From Stromatinia cepivora (taxonomy: Eukaryota; Ascomycota; Leotiomycetes; Helotiales; Sclerotiniaceae), in contig RCTD01000005.1 of assembly GCA_014898415.1 (NCBI GenBank), forward strand, positions 1,054,001 through 1,118,000: a DNA stretch of 64,000 nt, read 5' to 3'. Within the stretch, counting starts at the first letter, position 1. Each line of letters opens with the position of its first letter. Shown in pieces: positions 60,965 to 64,000 of the stretch. The notes under the pieces were generated by a model, which worked only from the letters and a program-made list of their open reading frames with translations, did no database searches and was not told the origin of the DNA. Made by a program: the position numbers and the translations under genes.

Positions 60965-62747
60965 CAAATAAATGGAGAGAGAGAGAGAGAGAGGAAGGGA
61001 GAGAGAACCCTTCAATTTGATGTTCATGGATGAAACTGGAGATTCCCATTCCCTTGACAAGTCTTACCTTCTTTGTTAATATCTCCGACGCTTTGTTGAT
61101 TGTATGAAGAAGATGGATAACTGACAAAGCCAACCAAGAGATTGATTGTCATGCATTATTCGAACTCGAGGATGAAAAATTCTGAATGTTTGAATGACGG
61201 ATTCGGTATGTACTAGGTTTTGAATACTTGGCTTTCACTAACTCCAACTCTTTGACCTTCAAGTTATAGTAACGGGAATTCCCTGGAGTCAGTTGAATTG
61301 TTGCTGAAAGAGGTTGGAGATCTGGCTAAAGTTGGTGTTTCTTCTAGACCCATTACCGTATTCATGGCTTAAATATTGGCTGAACATACCCCCGTATATC
61401 CCAACTTTTCAAGATGCATGAATTGATAGGCGAGCTGGAACAAAGTGCCTAAGTGTACAACGGTGCCGCGTACGGTACGTGATGGTAAGGTAAATGCTTG
61501 CTTGCCTCAATAAAGATATGGATGATGGTGATGGTGATGGTGATGGTGATGACCTGTTTGTTGAGGCAAGTAGGTACAGTAGTTAGTAAAAGAGTGACAT
61601 GCGAGATATGTGTGACAAGAAAAATGCCTGTCAATATTTAATTTTAGATAAATATTTTTAGTTTTTGGAGAGAAATACTACCATGTAAGGTAAGGTACGA
61701 GGATGAATATTTCTAACAATAAGATACATGGAATACAAGAACCAGTTTGTTCCAGTTCCCGTTGTTGATCAAGGTCTCAACGTCTCATCCCCGAGTAAGA
61801 TTCATTTCTATCTAACATATTCAGTGCCCATTTAGATGATTAGATTTTCTAGTGATGAAGCTTGTAACAAGAGAATTTCTACGGTCTGACTACGAACAGT
61901 AGTACAACTTTTACACTGGCTTCGGGTATCACTTGATGAACGACTCAGTAGAATGAAATACCTGCCTGGGTACTATCTAGATACTTGTCCAAAATGCTGA
62001 TGCCTAGGTGGGCATGATGATGATGATGCACAGCAGTAATTCATTTCATGCCCGGGGGTTCAAATATTACAATTGATGAGAAGAGAACCTTATTATATTC
62101 TTGAATCCACTCATACACATCAAATCACCATATCACCATATCACAAATACCACACCGCGTATCTATTCAGAGGTTAGCATATGTTGGTTAATTCAGGTAC
62201 GTGGAACTTCCAGCTGTATTACTTGCGCATATACGATTAACGATTTTTTCCTTTTTGGTTGCATTTTCCGGTACCGCTTCCTCCTCTCATCGAAATGTTT
62301 TAGTTGGTAGACCTACCCCTAGTATGTATCACACGCATAAATAATTTAAAAATCGAAAAATCTTGATGAACTCTCCTGCCAATCGTGCTTCTCTCCCACA
62401 TTTTCGGAATTTCCACCCGGCATGTTTCTAGCCAGGAAAGTTTTTGAGACTAAATCCAAATTAAGCTTAGTTGATTTCCACGGCCTCATACCTCACGTGG
62501 CTTTCAAAACATCAAAAATGCCGGACAACTTTGCTTCAGCCTTATGTTTGAGGCTTTAGAGTTTTGGTTCACAAGGCCGAAACCATTGAAATGGTCCGTG
62601 CTTAGAACACTTACTAAATTTGATGACAACAAAATCCCCAAAGCTTCATTATCATTATTGAAGATATACTTACACAGCTACCAAATTTCCCTACCAAGGA
62701 GGAAGGATTTACCACTCCTTCTAAGGTACTTCTACACACTCATAATT
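60965..62747. other. Intergenic with two microsatellites
   Basis: Contains a GA-repeat (60974-60992) and a GATGGT repeat (61519-61552). The last 250 bases lead into the TMEM115-like gene. No gene seen. Confidence 0.5.
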
Positions 62748-63918
62748 ATGCCACCAAGATTAAACATTCCTCCGGTGACGAGGATACTACTTATCGCATT
62801 AGTATCTGAATCCATTTTGAGTGCAGCAATTCGATATAGACAATGGAACAAGGAAACCGCAGCAGATCTCCATATAGTAGTACCATATCTATCGCTCGTA
62901 CCTCAATTATCCTTCGTATACCCTTGGACCTTCCTGACAACTACGTTGGTGGAGAATAATGTGTTTACGTTGAGTATAGCTGGATTGACTTTATTCTATG
63001 GAGGAAGATATTTGGAACGAGCATGGACATCCAAGGAATTCGCGAAGTTTATTATAGTCGCATCTCTTCTTCCTAACCTACTTACATTCGGGACCTTGGT
63101 TCTTTTCTTTGCTGTCACTGGTGATATGAGCTGGACGTGAGTTATTCAAATTCTGCCTTTTCTTCTCAAAAGCTTGTCTATTCGTCCAATTACTAACACC
63201 TACCAAAAGTCTCAGCTCAATCAATGGAACCATCCCTCTCCAAATCTCGTTCCTAATCGCCTTCTCTCAACTCATACCTACACATACTGTCACCCTCTTC
63301 AAAGGAATTCTCTCCCTTCGCGTTCCCCGATTCCCTCTCCTCCACTTCTCTACTATCCTCACCCTCTCCCTCCTCCAACTCCTAAGCATCTCTTCTGTCT
63401 TCCTCGTCTCCTGGGCCTTCCTCATCTCTTGGACCTACCTCCGCTTTTATAAATCCGCCTTCCCAGATCTCGATTCCCATCAAACGCCTACCCTCCGCGG
63501 CGATGCAAGCGAGACCTTTGCATTCGCGGAATTTTTCCCCGGTCCTCTCAAACCCCTCCTTGCTTCCTTCTCAGACGCCGTCTTCAACACTTTAGTAGCA
63601 ATTAAAATATGCACACCATTCTCCGCAGCAGATGTCTCAGCTAGTAGAGGAGAATCCTCATTCATACAACAAAGAAGTACACCAGGAGGAGCGAGAGCAG
63701 AGGCAGAAAGAAGAAGAGCTTTGGCGCTTAAAGCGCTAGATCAGAGATTACATGCCGCGACAACTAAGAATGCTTCACCGCCTGCGCCTACAGGTCCATC
63801 GGTAGCGACACAACCGCAACCGGGAACTCAAACAGCAATGACAAGTCAACCGAGTGGAATGTTAGGGGAGACGAATTATGTGCCAGAGGGACATGAGGGT
63901 GATAATGCGGGTTCGTGA
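62748..63918 (+). CDS. TMEM115-like Golgi integral membrane protein
   Basis: Exons 62748-63136 and 63210-63918 (GTGAGT, with a TACTAAC branch site, to AAAAG), 365 residues. The ATG at 62748 is preferred over an in-frame ATG at 62544 because MPPRLNIPPVTRILLIALV is where the family begins and the extra upstream residues are not hydrophobic or conserved-looking. The DUF1751/TMEM115 features are QLSFVYPWTFLTTTLVE, GLTLFYGGRYLERAWTSKEF and about six hydrophobic segments in a rhomboid-like arrangement without catalytic Ser/His, followed by a Pro/Thr-rich cytosolic tail. Human TMEM115 sits in Golgi membranes and affects Golgi-to-ER transport; the same location is inferred here. The splice joins GDMSWT to LSSINGTIPLQISFLIAFSQ. 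Confidence 0.9.
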
Positions 63919-64000
63919 TGATATCCGGGGAGGGTGGGGCATGGAATGAAGTTATGGGTGATAATGATATGAAACTTTTCGATACCTTTAATTCACCGGA

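Noticed and set aside
62544..62747. 68-residue N-terminal extension of the TMEM115-like protein
   Set aside because: It is in frame but lacks family character; the family begins at the internal Met at 62748.

Overview
The window looks like a nuclear segment of a filamentous ascomycete, most likely a leotiomycete close to Botrytis/Sclerotinia. The reasons are short GT-AG introns with CTGAC/TACTAAC branch sites, fungal versions of Ssn6, Ste2, Sif2 and Vps23, an Egh16/GAS1-like secreted protein typical of plant-infecting fungi, and an AT-degraded gypsy retrotransposon of the kind left by repeat-induced point mutation (RIP). Placement at genus level is inference. Almost every gene is interrupted, so the gene models below were assembled by joining reading frames across splice sites; exon boundaries are given for each.

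Layout: 1-2275 (-) ADIP/Msd1-like coiled-coil protein running off the left edge; 3918-5009 (+) ribosomal protein uL18/RPL5; 5934-10055 (+) large leucine-rich-repeat (Mhp1-like) protein; 11122-11748 (-) small single-span membrane protein; about 11.8-17.4 kb no confident gene, with weak exon-like relics and a 21-C run; 17422-18361 (+) Egh16/GAS1-like secreted protein; 20922-22163 (+) Ste2-type pheromone receptor; 22717-25731 (+) disordered protein preceded by a spliced short ORF; 26689-28631 (-) Vps23/Tsg101 (ESCRT-I), divergent from 29236-30783 (+) indoleamine 2,3-dioxygenase; 31792-33256 (-) and 33741-34599 (-) two unrecognised proteins; 36127-37284 (+) AhpC/TSA-like (PRXL2) protein; 38638-42118 (-) Ssn6/Cyc8 TPR corepressor; an 8.2-kb gene-poor block; 50320-52909 (-) LisH-WD40 Sif2/TBL1-like corepressor; 54341-60959 RIP-damaged gypsy element with 112-bp LTRs and a 5-bp target duplication; 62748-63918 (+) TMEM115-like Golgi membrane protein.

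The genes are mostly independent housekeeping and regulatory functions: translation, ESCRT sorting, kynurenine/NAD synthesis, Golgi trafficking, mating and two transcriptional corepressors. I found no operon-like or biosynthetic cluster and no clear new multi-gene system. The points most worth checking are the retroelement boundaries, the 17-nt microexon in the Sif2-like gene, possible Kex2 processing and the histidine N-terminus of the Egh16-like protein, the spliced upstream ORF at 22.7 kb, the 14-bp tandem repeat abutting the PRXL2 start, and the long G-poor block between the two corepressor genes.
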